DNA from: Sipunculus nudus
Taxonomy: Eukaryota; Annelida; Sipuncula; Golfingiida; Sipunculidae
Length of the DNA: 64,000 bases
Reading direction: 5' to 3'
NCBI GenBank assembly: GCA_026874595.1
Contig: CM049306.1
Span: 29,257,519 to 29,321,518, forward strand
Of this stretch, positions 35,279 to 47,945 are shown in pieces (within the stretch, counting starts at the first letter, position 1; each line of letters begins with the position of its first letter). The notes beneath the pieces were generated by a model, which saw nothing but the letters and a program-made list of their open reading frames with translations, made no database searches and had not been told where the DNA came from. The position numbers and the translations under genes are program-made.

Positions 35279-37685
35279 TGTGAATATGATTGATAACTAT
35301 AGGGTCTCTATGAAGGCTCCAGTAAGGACATTTATATGCCACACTTTGGAAAGGACTTTTTCCTGTGATTCTTATAGCTGTACGTATTTACCCTTGAAAA
35401 TGAAACCTAAATATATTGTTATAAACAGATGCATCAAAAATCGTATCGATTCATGTCAGAGGCATCGATAATCGTAGCGATACTTGAGCTATCGAAAGGC
35501 TTTATCATATCGGTTGACTATCGGAATCCTGCAGGCATAGATTATTTTTACGATTCTTTCGGGGTTAATTGCTTATAATTGCATTTTTCTTGTCATATGG
35601 ATAAATTATCTAATCGGTCCTCTTATGTCGATCGTTATAATATATATATATCACGCCAGCCTTTAAACCAGTTGTCGGTAGAGTTAAGCCATGAGTATAC
35701 ATTTGCCTAACATGACTGAGCCAGAATCATACTGGCCCCTAACTACACTTATGCACTGAATTACACCTTACGTATACCATGATACTCCTATTCGTAAACA
35801 ACACTGCCTGGCACCAACGCTTCTCTCCGCGTGAGTGTCGTCTTTGATACCCACGTTAAACGTGCTGCTTTATCCAATGCAAATGTAAAGACTGTTTGAT
35901 GTCATATACCAATCCGTGCGAGAAAGGTGGGTGTACAAGCTATACCTGTCTATTACTCCTAGGAAGTGCAAAGACTTGTTCTTTATAATATATATTTTTT
36001 TAAATATTAATAACACCTGGCAGGACTGGCGTCTAATATCGGGAAACAAGGGCACCTGAATCTTTCCAGGTTTACGCTCAGTGATACATCAGGTCTCTTT
36101 ACGTATAAACTTCAGGTATATATACATATATTGTTACGAAACAGTGCGCTGTCATTATGTGAAGATAGATATCCCGACCTGAGAAGTTTTGAGTGATCGA
36201 TTCACGGCAGATAGAGAAGTTATCCATCGTTCTGATTCTCTAACAGGAACTAAATCACTAACATGAATAGATACAATAGGCACACTGTATTGATCTCTGG
36301 TATTTTTATGCCATACATTTCATTATTATTCAAGTATATTGCAGCATATGGGCCATTAGTATCGATGCGGGGACAGCGACACAGAAACACGTGGGAAGGA
36401 AAGGAAGCGTTCTATTAGTGAGTTAAAAGTAAGAGCAAGAAAGTGTATGAAATATGGTTTTATAATTTGCCAAGTGACGGCACATGCACCTTATATAACT
36501 AAAAAATAAAAAGTATTTAATTCGTTCGATCTAAAGATATGTCAGATCCAAAGGTCGATGTCGGTTATGGGTTCAAATCCATATTAAGAGGGGCAGTCTC
36601 ATTTACCGATCCCCAATATCTGGGGATCAGGTTCGACTTGGCACTAGCCCATACACCAGTCTTAAAATACTGATCTTAGAATACTGATATTAATAATAGT
36701 TATATATTAATATATTATTAAATACATTAAATATTACTACAATATACTGTTAATATAAAATTGGATTCAATCAGGGATCATACAGAGGAGAATTCATTTT
36801 ATTTTTTCCCATTCAAAGCTGCTTTCATGTATGCATCAGTAAACTATGATCGGATATAGGGTCTGACCTATCTTAAAATTGATTGCCCATCCGATCGGGT
36901 ATTGGGTTCGACCCATCTTTAGATGGGTCAGATTCGAAGATGACTAGCAACATACTAGTATAAAGCCCTAAGCATTTACTTCAGTGCGCACTTATGGGGA
37001 GATCTGCCATATCGAAGTATTTATTTTATGAATATGAAGCGCAGAAGGCCTGGAGGCACATGCAATAGGGTCAGTTAAGAAAGAGAAAAGTTTACATGAT
37101 TAAGTTACAACAGGTTTAGATCATACGTACTGTAGTTCGCTATATTTGTTACTTCAAGATGAACGCATATTAGTTGGTACTCTAATATTTGGCAGGCATG
37201 CACACACTGCAGGAAAGTGTCTTGGGTCAGCTCTAAGAAATCAAATGAGTAAATCATGCATTGCTATAAGTTCACCTACGTTCTTATATATACTACACAG
37301 GGAGTAAATACATATACATGTGCTCATTTTGTGCTGTGCCTTCAGCATGAAGCTATATATGGTATTATAGCATACTAATTATCAGGTGATTCATATTCAA
37401 ATGTTGCCTTATTTCAGTTTTTAAAGGTTACTATAGGGTACTAATCCAATACCTAGGCAAAGATCACACGATTACAATAGAGAAATTCCCATGCATTATC
37501 TTGGACATGCCATGCATTGTTCTTTCCTTTGTATATTGAGCGGACTGACCCGCGTATGATTGTTCATGGGTTCCACTCATGAACAATAATTTCGTTTAGG
37601 GTATGTGGTGCTGATTAATTATCATATATTTATTTTTATTTTACTTCTACATTGTGTCAATAATTCCATCCTGTTCTGATATAAA
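35279..37685. other. No gene resolved
   Basis: Contains loosely repeated ATCGAT/CGATAGTCG words at 35420-35530 and GATCCCCAATATCTGGGGATC at 36601-36622, a perfect local palindrome. No supported exon or RNA gene. Confidence 0.3.
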
Positions 37686-37686
37686 G

Positions 37687-37726
37687 GAATAAAGAAACGT
37701 TCACACTTTCCTCTTTATATAAATTT

Positions 37727-37772
<46 letters not shown>

Positions 37773-37809
37773 GGAAGCAAAGAAATGTGTGAACGTTTCT
37801 TTGTTTTAT
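37687..37809. mobile_element. Small fold-back element with (TA)n loop
   Basis: The arm AAAGAAACGTTCACACTTTC (37690-37710) is inverted at 37780-37806 (AAATGTGTGAACGTTTCTTT). A 40-base (TA)n run (37730-37769) lies in the loop. No coding sequence. Confidence 0.6.
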
Positions 37810-40200
37810 CTGTCATGGTACAAATGGCAATAAACACTTAAACATTGCCCCTTCTGATATTGATAGGTCTCATCGCGTGGACCGCCTAAGCACACCTATA
37901 GGCCAATTTTTGTCAAATTCAATCTTCTAACATTTAAACAGCTGTAACATATTGATATTGATGTTACATAATTAACAAATGTCTGTATTGGCGGCTTTTA
38001 TGACAATATTATAACTTTATAACTTTAGATCATATACTTGGTTTCTGTCTTTTAATAAATCAAAAACTTTGACTGAAATTAACTAAAGTGTATAACACAG
38101 TAAAAAGGATAAACTAAATGAAAACATACTATTTTCTGAAACATATGTCAAGTCATTCAATAGATAAATGAATTATTGATGATAAACCTAAATATTGAAT
38201 ATGTCTGTTAAAAGTTATTTTTATAATATTTCTCTTAATTTAAAACCACGATATACATATGCTCCAAATCTGATTATTTCTTTTTCTTCACTTAAGTAAA
38301 AACACTAATAAAATTGTCCTTGTATGTGCATGTAGGCCCTTTCTCGAATGTTAGTTGCTTTAAAAATTAAATAACAAACATTCGTGTATAAAATGGAACT
38401 GGTCCTCTATAAGATTAAAACTATGGTTAATACAAAACTTACACATTCTTTCCTCTCTATCCATTTGCGTATGTTGGCTCATTTTTTATTCCCAAAGTTA
38501 ACAGAAAATATAGGTTTTCAGTGGGAATCTGTCTCCATAAGATATGTATAAATATGTTTTACATTTATTTTGAGGCGCTGTGCTCGTGGCAAGACATTCA
38601 TACCCCGGTAGGTTTACCTTGAAGACCTGGTCAGTGATGATGTTTATATTGCGAACCGGAATGAGACGTGGGGGCATTCAGGTTTTCGATGATAATTGAC
38701 TGGATTCTATCTTTCGACGTATAAAGATTAGGTTAATGTGAGGAAGACATGAAAGATTTATTAAATGAACGTTGCAAGAAAACTATTCCTGAAGAAAGAA
38801 ACAGAAATATGCATACCTCGTAAGTAGCAGAAGTGGACCCAACCGGACTCCATGCAGAGGGTCCGTATCCTATTTTCAGCCACCGCAACCTTTTTTTTTT
38901 CATCGTATTCGACAAATTTTGAGGCCTGAAACCCCCGCCACGCCCACCTCACCCCACCCCACCCCACCCCAGGTCCCTGAAATTGGGACCTTGAATTAGG
39001 TTTTGTCATTAATCCTTCTGGGTTGAACTCTCCTTTCACACAAAGAGAAACATGTGTTTTTCTCTTTTACTGACCACGCATGTGGGTGAGAGCTTCAAAT
39101 CCCTCACTAAAAGCAAGCGTTATTCAAATGAACAATAGTTATTAAAAGTATGTTGAGGTTGAGTGACCACGATACACGCATTCCGGTCATTGCCGAAGGC
39201 AGTTCGGCTGTGCTCGGTTTAACCTCCGTGCAAGTCAATAAAAACGGAAAAACCACTCAAAATTATATGTAAATTAAAAATTATTTATTCTCATATCATC
39301 TATGTCACTGGGGGGATATAACCTTTAAAATGATGTATGGCACAGTATTGTACACAACGCTGTTTTAGAGAACATTGCGAACAAACGTGAACCGAATTCC
39401 TTTTATAAGTATTAGACAGATGAAATGGTACAGCATGAAAGAAAAAGAAGATGACCAAGAACCTGTTGGGTGAAGAAATAGCTAAAATCTGACAGGAGAA
39501 CAGCCGTGGGACATTACCTTCAGCTGATGGAGAAGCACCGCGTGGATGATCAAGAGTCCTCCTACAACTTCTTGAGAGTCGACCCACCCATGTTTGAACA
39601 GAGAAACAGTTTTTGCCAAGAGACATAGGGACTATTTAATAGATTATTTCAACAGCAAACAGAACGTTTGTCAGGACAGGATTAGTGCCATGACATTAGA
39701 GGATGATTAAAGGACACTTTTTGGTGATTAATTTTAGCTAATGACTTTTTATAATTCTTATTTTTATTGGATAAAACTGTTATGTTAACACCATTTCAAC
39801 ATGTACATGAGAAGTAATACAAGGCTTTGCTATTATAATGGTGTTTATTTAATCAAACTTTTTCAACATGTACATGAGGTGTAATGAAACGATGTTCATT
39901 AAAGAATACTGTTTACTGTTAACATGATTTTAACATGCACATACTTATGTTTATGTAATAAATGTTTATTCTGTTTCAGTCACATTTCTTAAATTTAAAC
40001 ATGGCATTGTATGTATGATGATTCACATTTGATAAAGTAAATTCGCCATGAAAATGGTCATCTGGTTATTTTATATAGAAGGCCAATGAAGATATTTCAC
40101 ATTTATTAAAGTAGAAAATGATCAATGTTCATATGTTATAGAGAGGGACACATTCTGTTTTGTTGACATTAATATAAAAGGGGGCCAGGGAATTCGGAGT
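37810..40200. other. No gene resolved
   Basis: Includes a CCCCA pentamer run at 38950-38972. Minus-strand frames at 38761-39039 (92 codons) and 39300-39626 (108 codons) have no splice or homology support. Confidence 0.3.
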
Positions 40201-40203
40201 TAT

Positions 40204-40755
40204 TTACATGGGCCATGACCATGAATGTATTTGGGGATTGTTTATTACCTTGTACTTGAAAAGGATAAGATATGTAACGATGAATTTCATAACATTGTTT
40301 AATAATTTTTTTGTCACATGTATATTTTTTAGTACATCAAAAAAACACTTTGCTAGATCTACACAGCTTGAAGCGGCGAATGGGAATGAGGATTGGCAAG
40401 AACACGCTAGGTTTTTATAGCCATCGGCCAATGACGCGACTGCAATTACGTTTCGCACGCACTTTAGGGACGAGACGACGACGTGGTCGGACCGAAGTGA
40501 ACTGTCTGTGAACGAGGTGGTCGAGTAACGATCTGGTAAGAACGGGTTTGGAAGTATTGGGAACGAAGTCAAATTGGTTACGCACGGGTTTAAACGGACT
40601 ACAGATGGGCTAGAACTACTTGGAAAAAGTGCCGCATGAGATGAACGGCCAATTTTACCTAATTTGAACTTGATGCGAACGAATCGCGGACGCTTTAATG
40701 ACGAGATGAACGTACTGAAGACTGAAAGAACGAAATAGGATCGTATTGTAGACAT
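40204..40755 (-). other. 183-codon minus-strand open frame, probably not a gene
   Basis: The longest single minus-strand frame in the window. Its N-terminal two thirds overlie GC-richer sequence (40420-40760) in which AACGA, GGTTTG and ACGAAxT-like words recur. The C-terminal third is AT-rich and of different composition. The predicted product is serine/phenylalanine/valine-rich with no recognisable domain. I read it as a frame kept open by degenerate repeat words (few T-A-rich codons on that strand), not as a protein. Confidence 0.25.
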
Positions 40756-40760
40756 TATTT
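40420..40760. repeat. Degenerate ACGAA-word repeat block
   Basis: Irregular recurrences of GAACGA, GGTxTGGAA and ACGxGTTT words, GC-richer than both flanks. Ends are not defined. Confidence 0.35.
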
Positions 40761-41604
40761 GGCCAAGTTACACGTTCTACTTCGACCACAGCCCGTTTTC
40801 GATTTTTTTCAGGATGTAGTAGGACTTTTAAGATGATTTCACAACTGCAAGCAAAATGCGTGATGGGTAAAAAAAGAGCCGCTTAAGTTCTTCGACATGC
40901 AACCTTGTACCATCCGAGAACGTGGTTATAGCCGAGGCGAGGGGGCATTGTCGCAGCAGTGCCGTAGATAAACGAGAAATATCGTTCATTCACGGGAATG
41001 TCGTGTTATGGTATGCCGCGGCTGAACCTTAGGACACGCATATGTAGTAGTGTCATAACGTAGGAAAACGTGGTGAGACTATGCCTCATTTGGGGCATGT
41101 TTTCGTTCTCATAATATGTTCCTGTTCCTGTTCGCGAAAACGATGCAAACATGGACATGTTCCTGTTTCAGTACCAAAACGCATTGTTCACATACACTCA
41201 TACATGTTTATTAAAGTTAAAAATATCATATTGTATGTCGTTTGATTTCTTAGATGTTTACCATATATATGAGATATTTTTCAAATTATGATAAATTTAA
41301 CATGGTATCAGTCAAAAAAATTAAAATACACAGTTCGTAATGGGTGGGCACTTCTTTCCTAACCGTCATTCTTGTCAGCCTTCACCTCGTTCCTGGTGAT
41401 GGAACCAGGACCCCCGAGAGAAAGTTTTCGAGGCGGTACAAAAAGGGTTTCCGGGCCCCCTCTCCTTTCCTTGTTATTATAGTCATTCGGTTTTACGGAT
41501 TTAATCAGATATGTATTCGGTTATATCAAGTTATTGACGTGGTACTTAAAGACAGTAAGTACATGAGCATATACAAGCCTGCCGCCGCCCACTGGCAATT
41601 TTAA

Positions 41605-41695
41605 TCTACGACCGGTCGCAGGCAGTCATCGACCAGTCGAAAACAGTCTGCAACTGCTTGCGACTGGCGTTCAGCTATCAGTCACAGACTCGAGA
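41605..41695. repeat. CGACCGGTCG self-complementary word array
   Basis: CGACCGGTCG, CGACCAGTCG, GCAGGCAGTC, CAGTCTGCAACTGC and GCGACTGGCG occur within 90 bases. The style matches the other palindromic-word arrays but with a different word. Confidence 0.5.
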
Positions 41696-41699
41696 TCAC

Positions 41700-42190
41700 G
41701 GTGTCTCCGGTTGTTTATTTGATTTGGAGATGATAAATTTGTGTAAGTACAAATATAACTCATAAAAACTATCACAATATCAGACATATAATATCAGCAA
41801 AATACCACGCCAATCTCTACACAAGATCTTAGTTTATAGTTTCGGTTGGGGTATTCCGACGAAGTCTGGTTGTACGAACACTGTGTTGGATTCCACATCA
41901 ACATCAGTTCTTCTTCCTTTTCTAGGGGACCAAAAAACAAGACACCACATATCAAACCTACAGGCTGCGCATGAGAAAGCCCTTAGTGCGTAAACACTTT
42001 GATACAGGATTTTCCCCACTCCAGGAACAGGACTACAAGTGAGAAAAGTGATATAATGTTGCGACCTCAGTACTTTGTTTACCTACAGGTAACTAAAATA
42101 CGTACATTGGCATACTTGAGTTAAAGTTCGATCATAAAATCGTTTCGTATCAAGGTAACCTCAGCAGGCAGTGTAAAGTTATATATATAT
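41700..42190. other. No gene resolved
   Basis: Contains one copy of the 14-base word TATCAAGGTAACCT (42148-42161), which recurs exactly at 44859 and 46980. Confidence 0.3.
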
Positions 42191-42192
42191 AT

Positions 42193-42355
42193 ATAGAGTC
42201 GAACCTGTCTGAAAGACAACTTGTCTATTAAGACCAACCTGGAGTGTACCGAAAGCATTAACAGAGGTTATAACTGACCTATCTTATAAGACCATTTATG
42301 AATTAAGACCACTTTTGGCCAGTCCCACTGGTGGTCTTGTTCATAGGTTTTACTG
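42193..42355. mobile_element. ~165-bp MITE (AGTCGAACCTGTC / AGTAAAACCTATG ends)
   Basis: The left part AGTCGAACCTGTCTGAAAGAC and the inverted right part ACAGTAAAACCTATGAAC pair over the first dozen bases. Inner words TTAAGACCA, GGTCTTATAAGA and TGGTCTTG alternate strand, so the element folds on itself. Flanked by TA on the left. Style is that of a small Tc1/mariner-related or ISL2EU-like MITE; the superfamily is a guess. Confidence 0.55.
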
Positions 42356-42468
42356 TTGCGTTGGCTTTCTCAGTAAAATAGACATTCACTCCAATGTATA
42401 TAATGACAGGATATTACCGGGATAATATACGTAATATTGCATGCATGATGAGAAACGCGGACAGTTTT

Positions 42469-42470
<2 letters not shown>

Positions 42471-42531
<61 letters not shown>
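42471..42531. repeat. (TA)n microsatellite
   Basis: About 30 TA units ending exactly at the 5' boundary of the solo LTR. A matching (TA)n run follows the LTR, so the LTR inserted into a TA tract. Confidence 0.95.
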
Positions 42532-42535
<4 letters not shown>

Positions 42536-43351
42536 ACAGGTGCTCTTTTTATTGTGTGACACGGGCGTAACTCGTGTTGTGACACCCTCGCCGGGCCGTT
42601 TGTTACATTCTCAGTCAGTTTAATCCGTACTGGTTGAACTCTCGTTGTCATGCTAGCCTTGGGCTTTCTCGCCTGGTCGTGAGTCACATATATATGGTAT
42701 GTAGAGACACATACAGCGATGATCTTCTAGATCATTCCTGTAACGCGTGTTTACTGTGTTGTGTAAGATCTTTCAGACTGTTCGGGAAGTGGAAAATTCT
42801 CGGCTTTGGGTGAAGAGTATATAAAAGGGGTGTGTTTAAGAGCCGGGAGAGAGCAGCAGAGAAGATTTCCAGCGGACGCAGAAGCGTGTGTGTCAGTTTC
42901 TGGGACCTTATCCGACGAGTGCGGCAATTATAGATTTTCTTCAGACTTTCTCCTGGATTTTGTGCATTTGGACTTCAGTTTACTTTCTTGGTTGTTACAA
43001 GAGCTTTACACTGGACTGTCATTCTCCGAGAGTATACATTTAAAGAACTTATCCTTGTGACGGTGGTGGTATCCAGGTTCTGTGCACTTTGTGTATTTTA
43101 CTGTGTGATTGTATTAATTTGTTGTTATACCGCTGTTTTACTGTATAATTGTATTGATTTAGTATATAGTAACGTTAGGGTTGTTTTAAGAATAAATTAT
43201 GGTTATTTGTTCACCAAAAAAAACCACTGACTTCTTTATTCATTCCCCAAGACATTTCACCTGCCTAGTGTTACAGAATCTGATTTTTTTTATCTCCATT
43301 ACAAAATTTGTGTTCATCACGCATACGTGATCTGTTTATATTAGGTTCCGT

Positions 43352-43355
<4 letters not shown>
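42532..43355 (+). mobile_element. Solo LTR (824 bp), intact ends
   Basis: Begins TGTTACAGG and ends TTCCGTAACA, the usual TG...CA boundaries with a 6-base inverted repeat. It lies inside a (TA)n tract that continues on both sides (ATAT duplication possible but not provable there). A TATATAAAAG promoter lies at 42818-42827 and AATAAA at 43191-43196, giving plausible U3, R and U5. No gag-pol sequence is adjacent, so it is a recombination-derived solo LTR. Gypsy-type is likely from the TGTTAC end, but not shown. Confidence 0.75.

Positions 43356-43402
<47 letters not shown>
43356..43402. repeat. (TA)n microsatellite
   Basis: Continuation of the TA tract into which the solo LTR inserted. Confidence 0.95.
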
Positions 43403-43406
<4 letters not shown>

Positions 43407-44091
43407 TATTAAAAATAAGATGATTGCATAGTTCGTGAGTGCTATGGTAGTATGTCATGTGTGTCATGTACTGAAAGACAGAGAGAAGAATATACGTTGG
43501 CGAGATCTGTCCTTGAGATACACCATGAAAATACACCATCACGATTATCAAATATCACGCTTACAGATACCCTATTTATATGAGATTAACGAACCCCGGC
43601 CCATTTTACTCGATTGATATTTATATACCGACTGAAGCACGCGTGGTCAGGACGGTTCAGCTATACATAGAAACATGAAGGAGAAGTGTTATTTATGAAA
43701 TATGTGAACATGAAATCAGTGTCAATTAAAGACTCAAACTAAAGGTGCTGCACATCTGCATTACTTGTACAGCACATGCAACAAGTAGATTTAGAACGCT
43801 AATTTTATTATAGGCTTTCATGAATATTCAGTATGCAAATATTATATAAAGATAAGCAAGTTCGAAACTTTTTACTAGTTGTTTGCCTTTTTAACATAAA
43901 AGAAATTAAACGGAAGGAATTTCTTGTATCAGGCACGTTGAAAACTATATGTAACATACGATATGCTTTCATGAATAATCAATGGTATACAATATTTGAA
44001 ACTATCATATACATTCTTTGTCTATTTATTTGCCCCTTTTCAAGAATGATTGCAAGCTGAATGAAATGACAGTATTGCATATACACTCGAA

Positions 44092-44131
<40 letters not shown>

Positions 44132-44690
44132 ATGTATGCGTTTGTTACTGGCACACATCTTACGTTATAAGATTTTATCTTCACGGGAACAATTATCTCT
44201 TTATGTGCCTTCGATTCGGACAAAAGTGCACTGTCGGATGTGCGTTAATGACGATGTTACCCGGTGAATATTCCACACAATACATTATAATATAAATACA
44301 TGTTTGTTGAAACGATCGTTTTAATATACATTTGTGATTATGTGATTTCAGATTTTATAGGCACAGGGCTAGGACTAATCGTTTCCTACATGTAGTTAAG
44401 CTCTTAATATCGTCAAATATCATAAGGGTGAATCTCAGATATTCTATCTGTGTATCATCGCTATAACAACATGACAAGGAGCTATTCTATACAAAACACG
44501 TGTTAAGTCGGTACAGGATCTACAATAAAAGCCTGCATCACATGGCGTTGTGCATGAAGAAGTGATTACTTTTGTGTTAAATTATAATACATGTAAATAT
44601 ATAGTATATACTGTATAATTAATGTAATAATCAAGTCATCACGGACACATGTTTTAACACGTTCATTTAGGATTTTCATGCACTCGGTGA
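43403..44690. other. No gene resolved
   Basis: Unassigned AT-rich sequence with another (TA)n run at 44095-44128. Confidence 0.35.
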
Positions 44691-45000
44691 TTATATCAGT
44701 GCGTCATTTATTACGTTTGAGTGAGTTCGATTACTGCGATAAGCGGTATAATCGTATAATCATCTTCTAAAGCCATGACACCGGGATCTTGTTTACCTTA
44801 ATTGCTAATCTGCTTGCAGTGTATCCTAGCTCGATTATATAGGGGTCGTTTAGTTCCGTATCAAGGTAACCTGATTTTGTGTATCTGTAAGCTGTTTACA
44901 GTTGATTCACACCTCAAGTTATTTCTGGTATTTCGGTCAATATACACAGAGAAGGTATTCTTATTTTAAATTGTTTTATATTAACATGAATTGCAACCTG
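44691..45000. repeat. Dispersed repeat with TATCAAGGTAACCT word
   Basis: CTCGATTATATAGGGGTCG, TATCAAGGTAACCT, GTGATTCA-like and TTCTGGTAT words occur in the same order at 46830-47060, and partly at 42120-42175. Boundaries unclear. Confidence 0.5.
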
Positions 45001-45154
45001 AATGAGGCGACATTATTGCATTTACACTCGAATACATATACGTAGACCGTAGGCTATGTACCGTTTATTCACACTTCCAGGTTTATCTGGTATATCGGTT
45101 AATATATATATACATAGTAGGGATTGTTTTCTTTGAATTTAAAATAATTTCTTT

Positions 45155-45470
45155 TAAGCTCAGCTGACTGAAAGTCAACTGAGGTATAGGTATTGCCCTT
45201 TGTCCGTTCGGGCGTACAGTCATCCGTTAGCAAGGTACAAATCGTAACCGGTGGCCCTATATAGAAGCTTCTAATTGAACATCCATAGAATTCAATAAAA
45301 ATCTTCTTGAAAAACCTGAAATTAGGTCACTACAAAACTGAGCTTTTGGGCAAGCATGAACACCCCCCCCCCCAGAATAATTAAAAATTTGATAAAACAA
45401 CAATAATCATGAATCATGTTAGTTTCTTTGTTGTGGTTTCATCTAGTGGCCGGAAACCTGGTGTATTTAT
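45155..45470 (+). mobile_element. Truncated AGCTCAGCTGA-family element, left part
   Basis: AAGCTCAGCTGACTGAAAGTCAACTGAGG, a short CCGT tract and one CCTATATAGAAGCTTCTAATTGAACATCC-type unit. A poly-C run (45362-45373) precedes the break. No right end. Confidence 0.6.
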
Positions 45471-45481
45471 TATTAGTGGAT

Positions 45482-45790
45482 GCCCTATGGTAATCACCCT
45501 TCTGTTCGTATGTCCGTCTGTCTGTTAGTCCGTCCATCCACGTATGTGTCCATGTGATGATAACATCAGTTAAGTTTGACATATGGTATTCAAACTTGAC
45601 TTAAATATGACCCACCACTACAGCAAGAACCCTAATAAATTTGGGTCATCAGGTCAAAGGTCAAGGTCACAGAACCCACTTATTTAAAATGACTGTGGGT
45701 GTATTAATATATAATTTAAGCCAAACGTTTCATCTTGCGGATTTAGCTAGCCTGCCAATGGGGGAAGAACTTTATTAACTAAAGAAACAT
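45482..45790 (+). repeat. Inverted relative of the 31.28-32.27 kb array
   Basis: GTGGATGCCCTATGGTAATCACC, (CTGT)n, GGTCAAAGGTCAAGGTCACAG and CTAGCCTGCCAATGGGGGAAGA are the reverse complement of the 31.3-32.3 kb array blocks. About two units are present. Confidence 0.7.
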
Positions 45791-45835
45791 GTGCGTGTGT
45801 GTTTTCTTATTTAATAAAATGAATTCACATCTTAT

Positions 45836-46030
45836 TGCCTCGGCCGGCAGGGTATGCGTTCATTCCCGTTAGTGTGTTGGGTGTTTGTTTTTTATGTTGT
45901 TCACAACAAAACTCACGCTATCAGGAAAGGTAGGGCCTATCCCATAAAATTTTCAGGTCACCTCGAGATTAGGCAAATGGAAAATTGATTAGATTTAGGT
46001 GTCGGTGCGGCTCATGATCTGGATCCGGGA
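45836..46030 (-). repeat. Dispersed repeat, antisense copy of 17640-17840
   Basis: The reverse complement aligns with 17640-17840 through CCCGGATC, ATGAGCCG, AAATCTAAT and GGGAATGAACGCATACCCT. Confidence 0.7.
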
Positions 46031-46830
46031 AGGACATCCAAGAATATAATGTAGACGTATCACAGACGTAATATTACACACAGCTCAGTATATACTATAT
46101 TAACATCGAACGTGTTTTGTTCGTTACGGTGCACCTCAAGAACGACAATATCCCGGTAATCACATGGCATCACTACCATAACATTACGTCACTCCCCCCA
46201 ACGAGGGACATCCCTTCCTAGCAGTATATTTATGAAGCTATATATACATTCAATCGCTTATCCGACAACGACAATATGTTTTTGGTTAACATATTATTAA
46301 GGCGAGACTTTAATCGGAGGCCGAATAGCGTGTGTTTTGTTCATCAAGATGGAACTCCAAAACGACGACATTCTTCTATATAAGCTAAATATAGCCTGTG
46401 CCTTAATTTGCACGCTAACCGTTATAAGACGAAGAAGAAAAGGGATACTGAATTCATGTTGTTAATCAAATATGAAGACAGAAAGGAACCCAGCATTTCT
46501 CTAGATTACCCTTTTCTTTATTTATTATTTTTTTTTGCAGATATTATTGCTTCTTCGCGGCATCTCAGTGGAATTAAGTTGCCGGATAAACGGATAAATG
46601 TTTCCACAGCTTAAAATCAGTAACATTTACCTGACCCGCAAAGACAGGTGCAAACAAATTAGTGCGTGCATGCATGTATATATTGCGTCGTGTTTGACGA
46701 AACGCTCTTTCTGTGATCATGCTGGTATAAACAGCAAAATGTAATTAAACCACGCCGGACATGAGTATATCGCTAGTATGTAAACTCTTGCAATCCACGA
46801 TTACCAGTGCTTCATTTTACGTACGAGTGC
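46031..46830. other. No gene resolved
   Basis: No exon, RNA gene or repeat end supported. Short frames such as 46408-46614 lack splice or homology support. Confidence 0.3.
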
Positions 46831-47060
46831 GTTCCGTGACTGCGTGTAAGTGGTACATAGTTGTTTTCATCTGTCATGGTCATTACCCCGCTAGTCTGTT
46901 CACCTTTGCTAATCTGTGTACTCCGTGAGAATAACTGATACTAACTATGCTTGATTATGTACAAGGTCGGTCCGTCTCATATCAAGGTAACCTAGTTCTG
47001 TGTGGGCTATTTATAGGTGATTCATGCCCCCCTTTACAAGTTCTGGTATACATTGGTTAT
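46831..47060. repeat. Second copy of the TATCAAGGTAACCT repeat
   Basis: Matches 44691-45000 in word order (TGATTATGTACAAGGTCGG, TATCAAGGTAACCT, GGTGATTCA, TTCTGGTATA). Confidence 0.5.
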
Positions 47061-47462
47061 GATACATAGGGCTGAGATTCTATAAGCTATAGGATCTGTT
47101 GCCTGTAGCCCTGTTCACATGAACGGCGGCTTTCTTGTTGTTGTGGGGGTTTTATTGTGTTTTTTTTTTTGTTTTTTTTTACCATCCTTCTTATCAAATA
47201 TATAATGCGTTATAGACCTATAATCGCAATACCTTTTGAGTATACCGAAACGACATTTTTAACAGTTATTTTTAAATATATACACATGTACGCACATATA
47301 AAAATATATATATGTGTGTTATACTGTGTAATTGTATTGATTTAGTGTATTGTACTTCTTTTTTCATTCCCCTAGACATTTCACGCTGCCTAGTGTTACA
47401 GAATCTGATTTTTTATCTCCATTACAAGGTTTATGTTTGTCACGACTATATCACTGTAAAAG

Positions 47463-47945
47463 CTGAGGACATGTTTCGTGTTTTAATGAGAAACACCAGC
47501 TTGTCCCACTTTTTGAAACATGTCTTTCGTGATTTGCCGTTTCACACTGATATAGCCGTTTTAAATATGTGTAAAACATGGTTTGGAATCAAAACACGTT
47601 TTAAAAAGATGATGTTTCTATATTAAACATGTTTCACTAAAACATGTTTCAAAGAGAAACAGGTTGAGACACCAAAAGATTGAGACATGTTTCTTGCAAC
47701 ATGTTTTAAAAGTCAAACATGTTATCCTTTAACGTGTCTCGAGACGCGTTTCAGACATCTCGGTTTTAAAACACCAGTGACCTGAAACATGTCATTGTCT
47801 CGTTTTTCGAAACACCAAAAAGACGTTTTAAAAGCAGACGTGTCTTAAGACGTGTTACAGACGTCTCGGTTTTAAAACATCTGTGGCTCAAAACATGTAG
47901 TTGTCTCACTTTTCGAAACACCGAGAACACGTTTTAAAAGCTAAA
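47463..47945. repeat. AAACRYGTTT self-complementary word array (left arm)
   Basis: Words of the type AAACATGTTT, AACACGTTTTAAAA and TCTCGAGACGCGTTTC recur about 25 times, with a ~110-bp higher-order repeat (GACGTGTCT...GTTTTAAAACA...GAAACACC twice). The small frame at 47312-47626 is its shadow. Confidence 0.85.

Noticed and set aside
36548-36640. tRNA gene suggested by GGGTTCAAATCC
   Set aside because: A B-box-like word is present, but there is no A box at the right distance and no cloverleaf could be formed.
39300-39626. 108-codon minus-strand frame
   Set aside because: No homology, no promoter or splice support, and length is within chance for the local composition.
40204-40755. Longest minus-strand frame as a gene
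   Set aside because: Composition changes mid-frame from repeat words to AT-rich sequence. No domain, start context or splice sites support it.
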